Source: Stappia sp. (GTDB lineage Bacteria; Pseudomonadota; Alphaproteobacteria; Rhizobiales; Stappiaceae). Taken from it: a stretch of 64,000 nucleotides of DNA. The translations under genes and the position numbers were made by a program. Every line of letters starts with the position of its first letter. Within the stretch, counting starts at the first letter, position 1. Where the stretch lies: the NCBI RefSeq assembly GCF_040110915.1, contig NZ_CP157793.1, forward strand, positions 880,939-944,938. The letters run 5' to 3'. This document shows positions 51,924 through 60,897 of this stretch, piece by piece. The notes under the pieces are model-generated. The model saw only the letters and a program-made list of their open reading frames with translations. It was not told the DNA's origin and ran no database searches.

Positions 51924-52703
51924 CTACGTTTGTCCCGATCCACGGACAAGATCCGCGATCCGCGTGAAGCGCGCGCCGGGATGGCTCTTCAGGATCTCGA
52001 AGGTGCGGTCCAGAAAGTCGAAGGACGCATCGTCCTGCGCCAGATGATGCGACAGGAGACCGAGCGGGTCGTCGGCATTGGTGCGCCGGCGGGCGAGGTG
52101 ATAGTCGATGCGCAGTTCGGCCGCGTGCCAGCCGATGAAGCCCGCGCCCTTCTTCCATTTGATCATGTCGACATGCGTCTGCACGAAGGGCAGCGCGCGC
52201 GGGTGAAACTGCGTGAAGGCGGAGGTCGCGACAAGGCCGGCCTCCGGCAGGCGCGCAGCGATGCGCGGCGCGATGCGGTTCCACGGCGGCACGAAGACGG
52301 GCACGAAACGGTCGCCGAAGAGCTCCGCCAGCCGCGCTCGGCTCCGGGCGATCCCCGCAATCGCCGCATCGGGATCGCGCCGCGCCCCGAACTCCGCCGC
52401 CTTCTCGCCGCGTCCCTTGTCCTGATGGTTGCGATGCTCCACGCCATGCTGGAGGATGCTGACGAAGCCTTCGCCGGCGATCCGCGCGGCAAGCTCTGCC
52501 GTCGCCCCCGCCGGGATCGCGGCCAGCGCCACCTCGATCCCGTGGCGGTTGGCGATGGCGATCAGCCGGTCGAGCGCCGGCGTCGGTTCGATGGCGTCGT
52601 CGTCGCGCCACCACACGGGCACGCTGAGATCGCGGGCGGCGAACCAGTCGAGATGCCGGACGAGCGTGTCGCGAAACGCGCGGAACTCATGGAAGCCGCT
52701 CAT
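51924..52703 (-). CDS. Polysaccharide deacetylase-like protein
   Basis: A 259-residue NodB-fold protein. The metal-site motifs are VWWRDDDAIEPTPALDRLI (catalytic Asp pair) and ILQHGVEHRNHQDK (HxxxH). Then come FVPPWNRIAPRIAARLPEAG and a late LLSHHLAQDDASFDFLD. No signal peptide is visible, so it acts in the cytoplasm on a precursor, or its substrate is not a finished polysaccharide. It is the last gene of a five-gene minus-strand operon and overlaps the upstream glycosyltransferase by four bases. Confidence 0.85.
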   Translation of the reverse strand: MSGFHEFRAFRDTLVRHLDWFAARDLSVPVWWRDDDAIEPTPALDRLIAIANRHGIEVALAAIPAGATAELAARIAGEGFVSILQHGVEHRNHQDKGRGEKAAEFGARRDPDAAIAGIARSRARLAELFGDRFVPVFVPPWNRIAPRIAARLPEAGLVATSAFTQFHPRALPFVQTHVDMIKWKKGAGFIGWHAAELRIDYHLARRRTNADDPLGLLSHHLAQDDASFDFLDRTFEILKSHPGARFTRIADLVRGSGQT

Positions 52704-53857
52704 CGCGCGCGCGCCTCCAGATCGGCGAGCAGGATGTCGGCCGCCCGGTCCGCGCCGCCGACCTCGACCGAGACATGGCGCCGGGGCAGGGCGAGCGCGT
52801 CGTCGACCGAAGCGGCAAGGGCTTCCGGCGTGAGGGTCGCTTCCGCCGTGACGACGGCGCGGCCGTGGCGGGCCAGTGCCTCGGCGCGCTGCTGCTGCTC
52901 GGTTTCCTTGATCTGCGCGAAGGGCACGAAAACGGCCGGCACGCCCGCGCGCAGCACGTCGAGCACGGTGTTGTAGCCGGCCTGGCTGACGGAGAGCCGC
53001 GCGCGGGCGAGCAGCGCGGGGAAGTCAGGCCGCGCGCGTTCCGCGATCAGGCCCTCGCCGGCGCGCGCCTGCAGCCGGGCGAAGGTCTCCGCGTCGATGT
53101 CGTGTCCGGCGAGCAGCCGCCAGCGGCAGTCTCCGGCGCGGCGCGACAGGGCGCGCGCGTCGAACACCGCCTCCAGCAGATGCGCGCCGACCGCGCCGCC
53201 GCCGCAGGAGACCACCACCTCGTCCTCCCCGTCGCCGGCGGGCGCCGGCGGGCGCGCGCCACCCGTCTCGACGAATCCGGTGTAACGCAGGCGGTCGGCG
53301 ATCCGGTCGGTGAAGGGGAAACTGTCCGCCAGGCGGATGAAGGCCGGGTCGGAGTGGACGAGCACCCGGTCGAAGGCGGCCTCGGCGCGTGCCGCCATTT
53401 CCTCTTCCTTCCAGAGCTCCTGCTTGCGCACGAGAATGTCGCGCACGGAACTGGCGATCAGGGGGCGGCGGACCCGTGCCCGCGCGGCGGCGACGAGCGG
53501 CTCCATCTCGAAGGCGAAGGGCCGCCGGCCGAAGGGCCAGGTCTCGGTGAGCAGCAGATCGACGTCGCGCGCGGCGAAGGCGGCCAGCGTCGCATCGCGC
53601 CGATGCGCCTTCCAGGTCGCGTCGATCTCCGTCCCCTCCGGCGTCACAAAGGACTTGAAGCGGGCATCGCGCGCGCGCACCGGCGGCAAAGTAACGACGT
53701 CGAGTCCGTCGAGATCGGCGAGCGGCGGCGGCGTGTTGCCGGTCGCAAGCGTCACCGCAACGCCGCGCCGGGCGAGCGCGCGGCCGATGGCGGCGGCGCG
53801 CATCAGGTGGCCGGTGCCGAGAAGATGCTGCACGTGGATGAAGGCGGAGAACGTCAT
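52700..53857 (-). CDS. GT28/MurG-like glycosyltransferase
   Basis: A 385-residue GT-B protein. The N-terminal motif is FIHVQHLLGTGHLMRAAAIG and the nucleotide-sugar side is LSVSQAGYNTVLDVLRAGVP followed by AVFVPFAQIKETEQQQRAEA, the arrangement of MurG/UGT-type enzymes. The central EVVVSCGGGAVGAHLLEAVF is the glycine loop. Predicted cytoplasmic or membrane-peripheral. It overlaps both neighbours by four bases, so the operon is tightly coupled. It shares the GLGH/GTGH start and GGYNT/AGYNT loop with the protein at 56276-57499, so the two may be distant paralogues. Confidence 0.82.
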   Translation of the reverse strand: MTFSAFIHVQHLLGTGHLMRAAAIGRALARRGVAVTLATGNTPPPLADLDGLDVVTLPPVRARDARFKSFVTPEGTEIDATWKAHRRDATLAAFAARDVDLLLTETWPFGRRPFAFEMEPLVAAARARVRRPLIASSVRDILVRKQELWKEEEMAARAEAAFDRVLVHSDPAFIRLADSFPFTDRIADRLRYTGFVETGGARPPAPAGDGEDEVVVSCGGGAVGAHLLEAVFDARALSRRAGDCRWRLLAGHDIDAETFARLQARAGEGLIAERARPDFPALLARARLSVSQAGYNTVLDVLRAGVPAVFVPFAQIKETEQQQRAEALARHGRAVVTAEATLTPEALAASVDDALALPRRHVSVEVGGADRAADILLADLEARAR

Positions 53858-54978
53858 GACGGCGGATCGGTAGCCTGCCCGCCGTGGTTCCGCAAGGCTG
53901 CGTCGAGCAGTGTGTCGAGCCGTTCCGCCCCGGCATTGAGCGCATGCCGGCGGGCGATATAGGGCCGCGCGGCCGAGCTCAAGCGGTCCAGGAGGGCGGC
54001 GTCGGTGATCAGACGGCGCAGGTTGGCGGTAAAGCCGGCCGCATCGCCCTCGCGCGACAGCAGTCCGGTCTCGCCGTCCGCGACCACATCCGGCACGCCG
54101 AAGGCATCGCCGCCGACGACCGCCAGCCCGCTTGCCTGGGCCTCCAGAAAGGCGAAGCCGAAGGCCTCGCGGATCGCCGGCCAGACCAGCACGTCGTGGC
54201 GGGCGTAGAGCGCGGGCATGGCCTCGCCCGGCAGGGCGCCGGCGAAGGTGGTGCGCGCGGGCGGAAAGAGCGGTTCGATCCCGGCGCGGGCCGGGCCGTC
54301 GCCGACGATGGTCAGCGTCCAGTCGCGGTCGCCGAGCCTGTCCAGGGCCTCGGCGAGCAGGCGATAGGAGGCGGCCTTGTCGCCGTCGCGCATCATGCCG
54401 ACGGCCAGCAGGCGGACGGGCTCTCCCTTAGCGCGCGGCACCCGGGCCGCCTCGAAGAACGGTGTCGCGTCGAGAAACGGCGGGCACACGGCCAGCCGCT
54501 CCGGCGCGACAGCGGGCGTGAGACACTGCAGATCGGCGCGATGGAGCGCGACGACCATGTCGGCGCGGGCCAGCGCTGCATCGGCGGCGGCGAAGCCATG
54601 GGCCCATGGCCCCGTCCGTCGCTTGGGGGCGCGGCTCGCTTCCACGACGACATACGGCAGGTCGAAGGCGTCGGCGAGCGCCGGGCCGATCCAGTCCGGG
54701 GCCTTGTGATAGAGGTGATAGGTCAGAAAGAGGTCCGGCACTTGGCCCCGGCGGCGCCAGTCCTGCGCGATGCGCTCGGCGTCGGCGCGCGCCGCGCGTT
54801 CCAGATCCTGTTGCTGCGCGAGGCCGCCGTCGCGCCGCCACGCGCGAAAGCGGCTCGCGGTCTCCACCCTGTGCCCGCGCTCTTGCAGGGCGCGCACGAT
54901 GAGCCGTCCCATGGTCCGGTCGCCGGAGGGCACGGGATCGTCGAGCGGCTTCATGGGGGCGGTGAAGGCGATCTGCAT
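53854..54978 (-). CDS. Family 4 glycosyltransferase
   Basis: A 374-residue GT-B enzyme. N-terminal MQIAFTAPMKPLDDPVPSGD carries the acceptor-side GD loop. The C-terminal donor domain has VRLLAVGMMRDGDKAASYRL, WTLTIVGDGPARAGI and the EX7E catalytic motif in REAFGFAFLEAQASGLAVVG. It is probably a retaining transferase acting on a lipid-linked or small acceptor at the inner membrane. It lies 24 bases after the upstream glycosyltransferase gene. Donor and acceptor are unknown. Confidence 0.87.
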   Translation of the reverse strand: MQIAFTAPMKPLDDPVPSGDRTMGRLIVRALQERGHRVETASRFRAWRRDGGLAQQQDLERAARADAERIAQDWRRRGQVPDLFLTYHLYHKAPDWIGPALADAFDLPYVVVEASRAPKRRTGPWAHGFAAADAALARADMVVALHRADLQCLTPAVAPERLAVCPPFLDATPFFEAARVPRAKGEPVRLLAVGMMRDGDKAASYRLLAEALDRLGDRDWTLTIVGDGPARAGIEPLFPPARTTFAGALPGEAMPALYARHDVLVWPAIREAFGFAFLEAQASGLAVVGGDAFGVPDVVADGETGLLSREGDAAGFTANLRRLITDAALLDRLSSAARPYIARRHALNAGAERLDTLLDAALRNHGGQATDPPS

Positions 54979-55002
54979 CGCATTAAGCCTACAGCATGCG
55001 GC

Positions 55003-56226
55003 TTACAGCACGTCGCGGAAACGCGCGGCCAGCCTGTCGAGGCCCGGCTCGGCGGAAAAGCGGGCGCGCACGTCCTCGGCCGCCGCCTGTCCCATCCGCA
55101 AACGGGCATCGGGATCGCGGATCAGGCGGTCCAGCGCCCGCGCCAGGGCGGCCGGATCGGCCGGTGGCACCAGCACGCCGGTCTCGTCGTGCCGGATCAG
55201 TTCGGGAATGGCCGACACCTCGCTCGCGACACAGGCAAGCCCCATCGCCTGCGCCTCCATCAGCACGTTCGGCAGGCCGTCGCGGTCGCCCGATTTGGCG
55301 ACCTTGGAGGCGAGCACGAAGAGGTCGGACCGCGTGGCTGCGGCGATGACGTCCTCGCGCGGGCGCGCACCGTGCCAGACGACACGCTCCGACAGGCCCG
55401 CCCCGGCGGCCAGCGCTTTAAGCTTCTCCGACTGTTCGCCGCCGCCGATGTGCTCGAAGGTCCAGTCGAGATCGCGCGGCAGGCGGGCAAGCGCGGCGAG
55501 CAGATCGTCGTAGCCCTTTTTCTCCACCGCGCGCCCGACCGACAGCAGGCGGACGGGACCGCCGGCGCCGCCGTCGCCGCGCATCGCGCCGCGGTCCGGG
55601 CGGGGGAAGGGCGAGAAGTCGAGCCCGTGGTAGACCAGCTCGATCTTGTCCGGATCGTCGGTCAATCCCTTCAGATGCGCCACATTGAGCCGCGTACAGC
55701 TCACGCCCCAGGCCGCGTCGCCGAGTTTCACCCGCAGATCCCACTCCGGGCTCGTCCAGATGTCCTTGGCATGGGCGGAAAACGACCATTCGCGCCCCGA
55801 AAGATGCGCCGCGTAGCGCGCGACCGAGCAGGGGGTGTGCAGGTAATGGGTGTGGATCCAGCTGACGTCTTCGGGCAGTTCATGGGCGAAAACGCAGGCC
55901 TGGCCCCAGCGCCGCTGCCGGTTGGCGTTGGGCTCGCGCGCGAAATCGGCCTCGAAGAGGGCGCGCGCGGCCTTGTAGGTCGGCTGCCGTTCGGCCCAGC
56001 GGCGCGCCGCGCGCACGCGCGCCGGATCGTCCTTCAGGTATTCCGGCAGATAGAGCACGTCGGCCGTGATCTTGCGGTGCACCTCGTGGATGAAGGGATC
56101 GTAGGGCTTGCGCAGCGCCACGATGAGCTGCGCGATCCCGCGCTTCTGCATGCCCAGAATTTCCTGCGCGATGAAGGTTTCGGACAGGCGCGGATAGCCT
56201 TTGACGACGACGGCGAGGCGGGACAT
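55003..56226 (-). CDS. Family 4 glycosyltransferase (exopolysaccharide type)
   Basis: A 407-residue GT4 enzyme. The N-terminus RLAVVVKGYPRLSETFIAQE is typical of colanic-acid/exopolysaccharide-type GT4s. The donor domain has VRLLSVGRAVEKKGYDDLLA, FEHIGGGEQSEKLKALA and DGLPNVLMEAQAMGLACVAS, in which Asp replaces the first Glu of EX7E, a common variant. It ends LVPPADPAALARALDRLIRD. Second gene of the minus-strand operon, 49 bases after the first. Confidence 0.9.
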   Translation of the reverse strand: MSRLAVVVKGYPRLSETFIAQEILGMQKRGIAQLIVALRKPYDPFIHEVHRKITADVLYLPEYLKDDPARVRAARRWAERQPTYKAARALFEADFAREPNANRQRRWGQACVFAHELPEDVSWIHTHYLHTPCSVARYAAHLSGREWSFSAHAKDIWTSPEWDLRVKLGDAAWGVSCTRLNVAHLKGLTDDPDKIELVYHGLDFSPFPRPDRGAMRGDGGAGGPVRLLSVGRAVEKKGYDDLLAALARLPRDLDWTFEHIGGGEQSEKLKALAAGAGLSERVVWHGARPREDVIAAATRSDLFVLASKVAKSGDRDGLPNVLMEAQAMGLACVASEVSAIPELIRHDETGVLVPPADPAALARALDRLIRDPDARLRMGQAAAEDVRARFSAEPGLDRLAARFRDVL

Positions 56227-56275
56227 GGAACAACAAGCCTGTGAGGAGCAAGGGAGCGGGCGCGGGACCGGCGGA

Positions 56276-57499
56276 TCAGTCGCCGCCGGCGGCCGCGCGC
56301 GGTGCGACCGACGCGCTGTCGCCCGTGAGAATGCTTTCCACCCGGTCGCCGATCACCTCGAGGCCGCCGAGCAGATTGTCGATGCCGGCCGCCGAGGGCG
56401 GCGGGGTCTGCGGCAGTTCGGCGAGCGCCTCGATCATCTTGTCGACGTCCGGATAGTCGTCGATCGGAAGGACCTTCAGGAGCCCGATGACCTCGGCGCG
56501 GGTCGCGCGGATCGACTGCTCGCGGCGCGGGACGACGCGGGGCACCAGCAGGGTCGGCTTGTCGAAGGACAGGATCTCGCAGAAGGTGTTGTAGCCGCCC
56601 ATGCCGACGATCGCCTTGGCCGCCGCCATGTAGGGTTCGATGGTCGGCAGGAAGCGCAGGATATGCACGTCGCGCAGCTGCTCCGCGCGGGCCATGAAAT
56701 CCGCCGTCGCCGAGGCCGGCATGAAGGGGCCGAGCACGATGAGCGCCGGGAAGAGCGGGCGCGTGCGCGCCTCATAGGCCCGCATCACCCAGTCGACCAT
56801 CTCCACGCCGTCGCCGCCGCCGCCGGGCGTCACCAGGATGAAGGGCTCGTCGTCGAAGGGCAGCGGCTCGGTGATGCGCGCGTCCGCCGGAACGTTGCGG
56901 CGCAGATAACCGGTGTTGAGCGCCTTGGCGTGCACGGTGGCAGGCAGGTTCATGCCGGCGAGCGGGTCGTGCAGGTCGGGCGGGCCGTAGATCCAGATCT
57001 CGTCGTAAAGCTCCTCGAGCGCCGGATCGACATTCTTGCGTGTCCATTCCTCGCGCAGGAAGGCGGGATCGTCCATCACGTCGCGCAGGCCCAGCACGAG
57101 ACGCGCCTTGCCGCGCGCCTTGAGCATTTCCAGCGTGCCGAGGATCTCGCCGCGCAGTCCCAGCGGTTCCTTGTCGACGATCAGGATGTCGGGATCGAAG
57201 ACCTGCGCCGTGTGCTCGATGATCGAGGAGCGGATCGCGAGAATGTGCTCGATGTTGAGCGACAGCGACAGCGGCGTGTACTCGCCGTTGCGCAGCTTGA
57301 TGACGCCGGGGATGCGCACGAAGTCGACCCGCGACCGGAACTCGAAGCTGCCGATGATCGGCGAGCCGGACAGGATCAGGACGGAGAGGTCGGGAAACCG
57401 GCGCGCCAGCGCATGCGCGATCGCCCGGCACCGCCGCAGGTGCCCGAGGCCGAAGGAATCATGACTGTAGATGAGAACTTTCGGGGATGTGTTCGTCAT
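56276..57499 (-). CDS. MurG-like glycosyltransferase-fold protein, first gene of the glycan operon
   Basis: A 407-residue protein. VLIYSHDSFGLGHLRRCRAI is the nucleotide-sugar transferase-like start, FILVTPGGGGDGVEMVDWVM the glycine loop, and AIVGMGGYNTFCEILSFDKP with LLVPRVVPRREQSIRATRAE the donor side. The family is annotated broadly as predicted glycosyltransferases. The middle (residues about 110-210) is larger than in MurG. It starts at ATG 57499, 197 bases from the divergent ABC gene, so the two operons share a promoter region. Confidence 0.8.
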   Translation of the reverse strand: MTNTSPKVLIYSHDSFGLGHLRRCRAIAHALARRFPDLSVLILSGSPIIGSFEFRSRVDFVRIPGVIKLRNGEYTPLSLSLNIEHILAIRSSIIEHTAQVFDPDILIVDKEPLGLRGEILGTLEMLKARGKARLVLGLRDVMDDPAFLREEWTRKNVDPALEELYDEIWIYGPPDLHDPLAGMNLPATVHAKALNTGYLRRNVPADARITEPLPFDDEPFILVTPGGGGDGVEMVDWVMRAYEARTRPLFPALIVLGPFMPASATADFMARAEQLRDVHILRFLPTIEPYMAAAKAIVGMGGYNTFCEILSFDKPTLLVPRVVPRREQSIRATRAEVIGLLKVLPIDDYPDVDKMIEALAELPQTPPPSAAGIDNLLGGLEVIGDRVESILTGDSASVAPRAAAGGD

Positions 57500-57622
57500 G
57501 GAGCCCCATGTGGTGCCTGCAACCGTCCGACGCCCATCGCTACTCCCCGGACCCTATTGCTCTAGCCCCGTGATCTCCGCGATGCAAGGCTGGAGCGGCC
57601 CACAGGGGCGTGCCGGGGCGAA

Positions 57623-57651
57623 CTGGCACTTTGAAATCCCCGCGTTATGAT
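57623..57651 (+). promoter_or_regulatory. Candidate housekeeping promoter for the ABC/cyclic-nucleotide operon
   Basis: CTGGCA (57623-57628), 17 bases, TATGAT (57646-57651), matching sigma-70-type boxes at four and five of six positions. The expected start point is near 57658, giving a leader of about 40 bases before ATG 57697. A weaker minus-strand candidate (TTGCAT, 17 bases, TAGAGC) faces the glycan operon. Confidence 0.4.
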
Positions 57652-57696
57652 GGCCGCACACACGACGCGCGCACGACCGAGTCGGCACAGAGCCCC

Positions 57697-60306
57697 ATGG
57701 AAAAAAGCCTTTTCAAGTTCATCTGGCGCTACAGCGCGCGTCAGCAGCTGGCGATCCTGCTGATCACGATCTGCGCCTATCCGGTCACCTATGCGCTGCT
57801 CGAACTGCCCAAGCTGATCGTCAACGACGCGATCCAGGGCGAGCTGTTCCCGCGCGAGATCTTCGGCGTCGAATTCGATCAGGTCTCCTATCTGGTTCTG
57901 CTGTGCTTCACGTTCCTGGGGCTCGTCGTCCTGTCGAACGGCATCAAGCTGGTGCTCAACATTTACAAGGGCCGGCTCGGCGAGCGCATGCTGCGGCGGC
58001 TGCGATTCGAGCTGTTCCAGCGCGTGCTGCGCTTCCGGCTGCCGCACTTCAAGAAGGTGAGCTCCGGCGAGATCATCCCGATGATCACCTCCGAGGTGGA
58101 GGATGTGGGCGGCTTCATCGGCGAGGCGGTGGCGCTGCCGGCCTATCAGGGCGGCATGCTGGTGGTGCAGATCGGCTTCATCTTCATGCAGGATCCGCTG
58201 CTCGGGCTCGCGGCGATCTCCTCCTATCCGATGCAGGCCTACATCATCCCCAAGCTGCAGCGGAAGGTGGTGATGCTGTCGCGCCAGCGCGTGCGCAACG
58301 TGCGGGTGATCGCCGACAAGATCGGCGAGAGCATTACCGGCGTGGCGGAAATCCACGCCAATGACGCCTCGGCCTGGCATTCGGCGGACCTGTCGGATCG
58401 GCTGTACGCCAATTACAAGATCCGCTTCAAGATCTTCAACTGGAAGTATTTTATCAAGTTTCTCAATAACTTCATGAATCAGTTGACGCCGTTCCTGTTC
58501 TATCTGATCGGCGGTTGGCTGGTGATCGAGGGCGAGTTGTCGATCGGTGCGCTGCTGGCGGTGATCGCGGCCTACAAGGATCTGGCCGGCCCCTGGAAGG
58601 AGCTGCTGGCCTACTACCAGATGACGGCCGACGTCGAGGTGAAGTATCAGACGGTCGTCGAGAACTTCGATCCCGCCGACATCTATCCCGTCGGCCGTCT
58701 GACCGAGGACGACGAGGTCCCGCTGTCGGGCGACCTGGAAATCCAGAACGCCTCCGTCACCGGCGGCGCGGCGGGCCAGGAAGCGTTCAACATCGATCTC
58801 ACGGTGCCGGCGGACGCCCATGTCGCCGTGGTCGGTCCCGACGGATCGGGGCGCTCGGAGGTGTTGCAGTTGGCCGCCGGTCTGCTCGGCCCGACGAGCG
58901 GGCGGGTGTGCGTTGGCGGGCGCAATCTCGAGCCGCTGAGCGAATCCGTGCTCGGCCGGCAGATCGCCTATGTCGGCCCGGCGGTGCACGTGTGGACCGG
59001 GACGGTGCGCGACAACATCTTCTATGGGCTGCGCCATCGCCCGATGCGCCCGCCGGAACGCGACGGCGAGGCCAAGGCGGACTACGCGCGCCGTCTCGCC
59101 GAGGCGCGCGCCACGAGCAACCCGCAATACGACATAGAGGCGTCCTGGGAGGATCTGGAGGCGGTCGGCTGCGCCGACGAGGAGGAACTCGTCGCGCGTG
59201 GCCTGCGGCTGGTGGAGGCGACGGGGCTGTCGGCCGACCTGTTCCGCATGGGCCTTCAGGCGGCCATCGATCCGGCGCGGCTGCCGGGCATCGCCGACCG
59301 GATTCTCGCCGCCCGCCGGGCGCTTGCCGAGCGGGTGTCGAACGACGAGAAGATCTCGGCCATGGTCGAGCTTTGGGACATCGAGCGCTTCAACAACAGC
59401 GCGAGCGTGGCGGAAAACCTGTTGTTCGCCGCCCCCGCCGATGCCTCGGTCGAGGTCGAGGCGCTGGCCGGCGACGCCGACGTTCTGGACGTTCTGAAGG
59501 ACGCGAAACTCTACGACAGGCTCGTGGAGATCGGCCGCCAGATCGCCGAAACCATGGTCGAGCTGTTCGCCAACGTCAGCGACGATTCCGGCCTGCTCGG
59601 CGACTATTCCTTCATCACCCGGGACGAACTGCCGGAGTTCGAGCGCATCACCCGGATCGCCCGGGCGGACGGGCGCAAGTCGAAGCTCAAGACGGCGGAC
59701 GAGCGGCGCCTCATCGGCCTTGCCTTCAAGCTCGTGCCCGCCCGCCATCGTCTCGGCGTGCTCGACGACGAGATGCGCGGCGAGATCGTCGCCGCGCGCG
59801 CCGCCTTCCACGAGCGGTTGGCGCAGGCCGACGAGCGCTTCGTCGTCTTCGACCGCGACGCCTATCTGGCGCCCTTGACGATCGAGGACAATCTGCTGTT
59901 CGGCCGCCCGCGCGTCGACCGGCGCGACGCGCGCGAGAAGATCGACAAGGTGATCCGCTCGCTGATCGAGGAGCTCGACCTGCGCCAACCGGTCATTCGC
60001 GCCGGCCTCGACTTCCATGTCGGCGTCGCCGGATCGCGCCTGTCGGCCGGGCAGCGCCGGCGCGTCGCGCTGGTGCGGGCCCTGGTCAAGAACGCGCCGA
60101 TCACCGTCCTCGACGAGACCGCGGCCGGCAACAGCGCGGACGAGAAGGCCCTGCGCAAGGCGATCCGCGAGGAACTGGCCGGGCGGATGCTGCTGTTCGG
60201 CGCGTCGAATTTGATCGTGGCCGAGGAGTTCGACCATAGTATCGTGATGGACCAGGGGCGGATCGTCTCGGACCGGCACGACACGGAGGGACGCGGCGCG
60301 AAGTGA
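57697..60306 (+). CDS. Unusual ABC exporter-type protein with degenerate, enlarged nucleotide-binding domain
   Basis: An 869-residue protein. Residues 1-325 are a type I exporter membrane domain (YSARQQLAILLITICAYPVT, FYLIGGWLVIEGELSIGALL). The ATPase domain deviates. The Walker A position reads GPDGSGRSE (380-388), with Arg for the invariant Lys. The Q-loop position reads YVGPAVHVWTG, without Gln. The switch His appears to be Asn (GASNLIVAEEFD). Yet signature RLSAGQRRR (about 782) and Walker B ITVLDE (about 802) remain. About 400 residues separate Walker A from the signature instead of about 100. The extra stretch repeats a TVRDNIFYGL-like motif (SVAENLLFAA, TIEDNLLFGR). It is first in an operon with cyclic-nucleotide genes. 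Confidence 0.88.
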   Translation: MEKSLFKFIWRYSARQQLAILLITICAYPVTYALLELPKLIVNDAIQGELFPREIFGVEFDQVSYLVLLCFTFLGLVVLSNGIKLVLNIYKGRLGERMLRRLRFELFQRVLRFRLPHFKKVSSGEIIPMITSEVEDVGGFIGEAVALPAYQGGMLVVQIGFIFMQDPLLGLAAISSYPMQAYIIPKLQRKVVMLSRQRVRNVRVIADKIGESITGVAEIHANDASAWHSADLSDRLYANYKIRFKIFNWKYFIKFLNNFMNQLTPFLFYLIGGWLVIEGELSIGALLAVIAAYKDLAGPWKELLAYYQMTADVEVKYQTVVENFDPADIYPVGRLTEDDEVPLSGDLEIQNASVTGGAAGQEAFNIDLTVPADAHVAVVGPDGSGRSEVLQLAAGLLGPTSGRVCVGGRNLEPLSESVLGRQIAYVGPAVHVWTGTVRDNIFYGLRHRPMRPPERDGEAKADYARRLAEARATSNPQYDIEASWEDLEAVGCADEEELVARGLRLVEATGLSADLFRMGLQAAIDPARLPGIADRILAARRALAERVSNDEKISAMVELWDIERFNNSASVAENLLFAAPADASVEVEALAGDADVLDVLKDAKLYDRLVEIGRQIAETMVELFANVSDDSGLLGDYSFITRDELPEFERITRIARADGRKSKLKTADERRLIGLAFKLVPARHRLGVLDDEMRGEIVAARAAFHERLAQADERFVVFDRDAYLAPLTIEDNLLFGRPRVDRRDAREKIDKVIRSLIEELDLRQPVIRAGLDFHVGVAGSRLSAGQRRRVALVRALVKNAPITVLDETAAGNSADEKALRKAIREELAGRMLLFGASNLIVAEEFDHSIVMDQGRIVSDRHDTEGRGAK

Positions 60307-60335
60307 CCGCGACGCGGACAACCATGGACATCGGC

Positions 60336-60351
60336 GCGGTCCGCGGACCGC
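60336..60351. promoter_or_regulatory. Perfect 16-base palindrome between the ABC and cyclic-nucleotide-binding genes
   Basis: GCGGTCCGCGGACCGC reads identically on both strands, within a 132-base spacer that holds no gene. It could be an operator or an mRNA processing hairpin. Chance is possible at this base composition. Confidence 0.35.
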
Positions 60352-60438
60352 CCGGCACGGGCCCCGACGAGGGGTCGAGGCGGATGTAGGGAAAGCAAGG
60401 CCGGCCATGCGCGGCATCGGCGGGCCGAAGGAGGACAT

Positions 60439-60897
60439 GTGACCCTTGAAGCGGAAGTCGATGCGCTGCGGAAGGTACCTCTGTTTCGCGGGATCGACGC
60501 CACCAAACTGAGGCTGCTGGCCTTCATCTCCGACCGCACGCATTTCGCCGCCGGAGAGGAATTGTGCCGCCAGGGGGAGGACGGGGATTCCGCCTTCATC
60601 ATCCTGGACGGCGAGGCCGACGTGCGCGTGCGCACGTCCGACGGCGAGAAGACCGTGGCACGGCTCGAGCAATATGCGATCGTCGGCGAGATCGCCATCC
60701 TGTGCGACGTGCCGCGCACCGCCACGGTGGTCGCCGCCACGGAAATGGACGTGCTGACGGTGTCGAAGGACGATTTCCTGCGTCTCTTGAAGGAATTTCC
60801 CGATATGTCGCTTGAAGTCATGCGCACGCTCGCGCAACGTCTGGAGCGCACGACCCAGGATCTGGCCGCGCAAAAGGCATCCGGCACGGCGGCGTGA
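60439..60897 (+). CDS. Free-standing cyclic-nucleotide-binding domain protein
   Basis: A 152-residue protein made almost entirely of one cNMP-binding beta-barrel. VPLFRGIDATKLRLLAFISD is the N-terminal helix, and RQGEDGDSAFIILDGEADVR the barrel. The phosphate-binding cassette is IVGEIAILCDVPRTATVVAA, in which the Glu (ribose) and Arg (phosphate) needed for binding are both present. The C-terminal helix is LEVMRTLAQRLERTTQDLAA. It has no DNA-binding domain, so it is not a CRP-type regulator and should act on a protein partner. GTG 60439 follows AAGGAGGA. It overlaps the next gene in GTGA. Confidence 0.9.
   Translation: MTLEAEVDALRKVPLFRGIDATKLRLLAFISDRTHFAAGEELCRQGEDGDSAFIILDGEADVRVRTSDGEKTVARLEQYAIVGEIAILCDVPRTATVVAATEMDVLTVSKDDFLRLLKEFPDMSLEVMRTLAQRLERTTQDLAAQKASGTAA

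Noticed and set aside
57624-57640. TGGCAC followed by TTTGAAATCC as a sigma-54 promoter
   Set aside because: The required GC element ten bases after the GG is missing.
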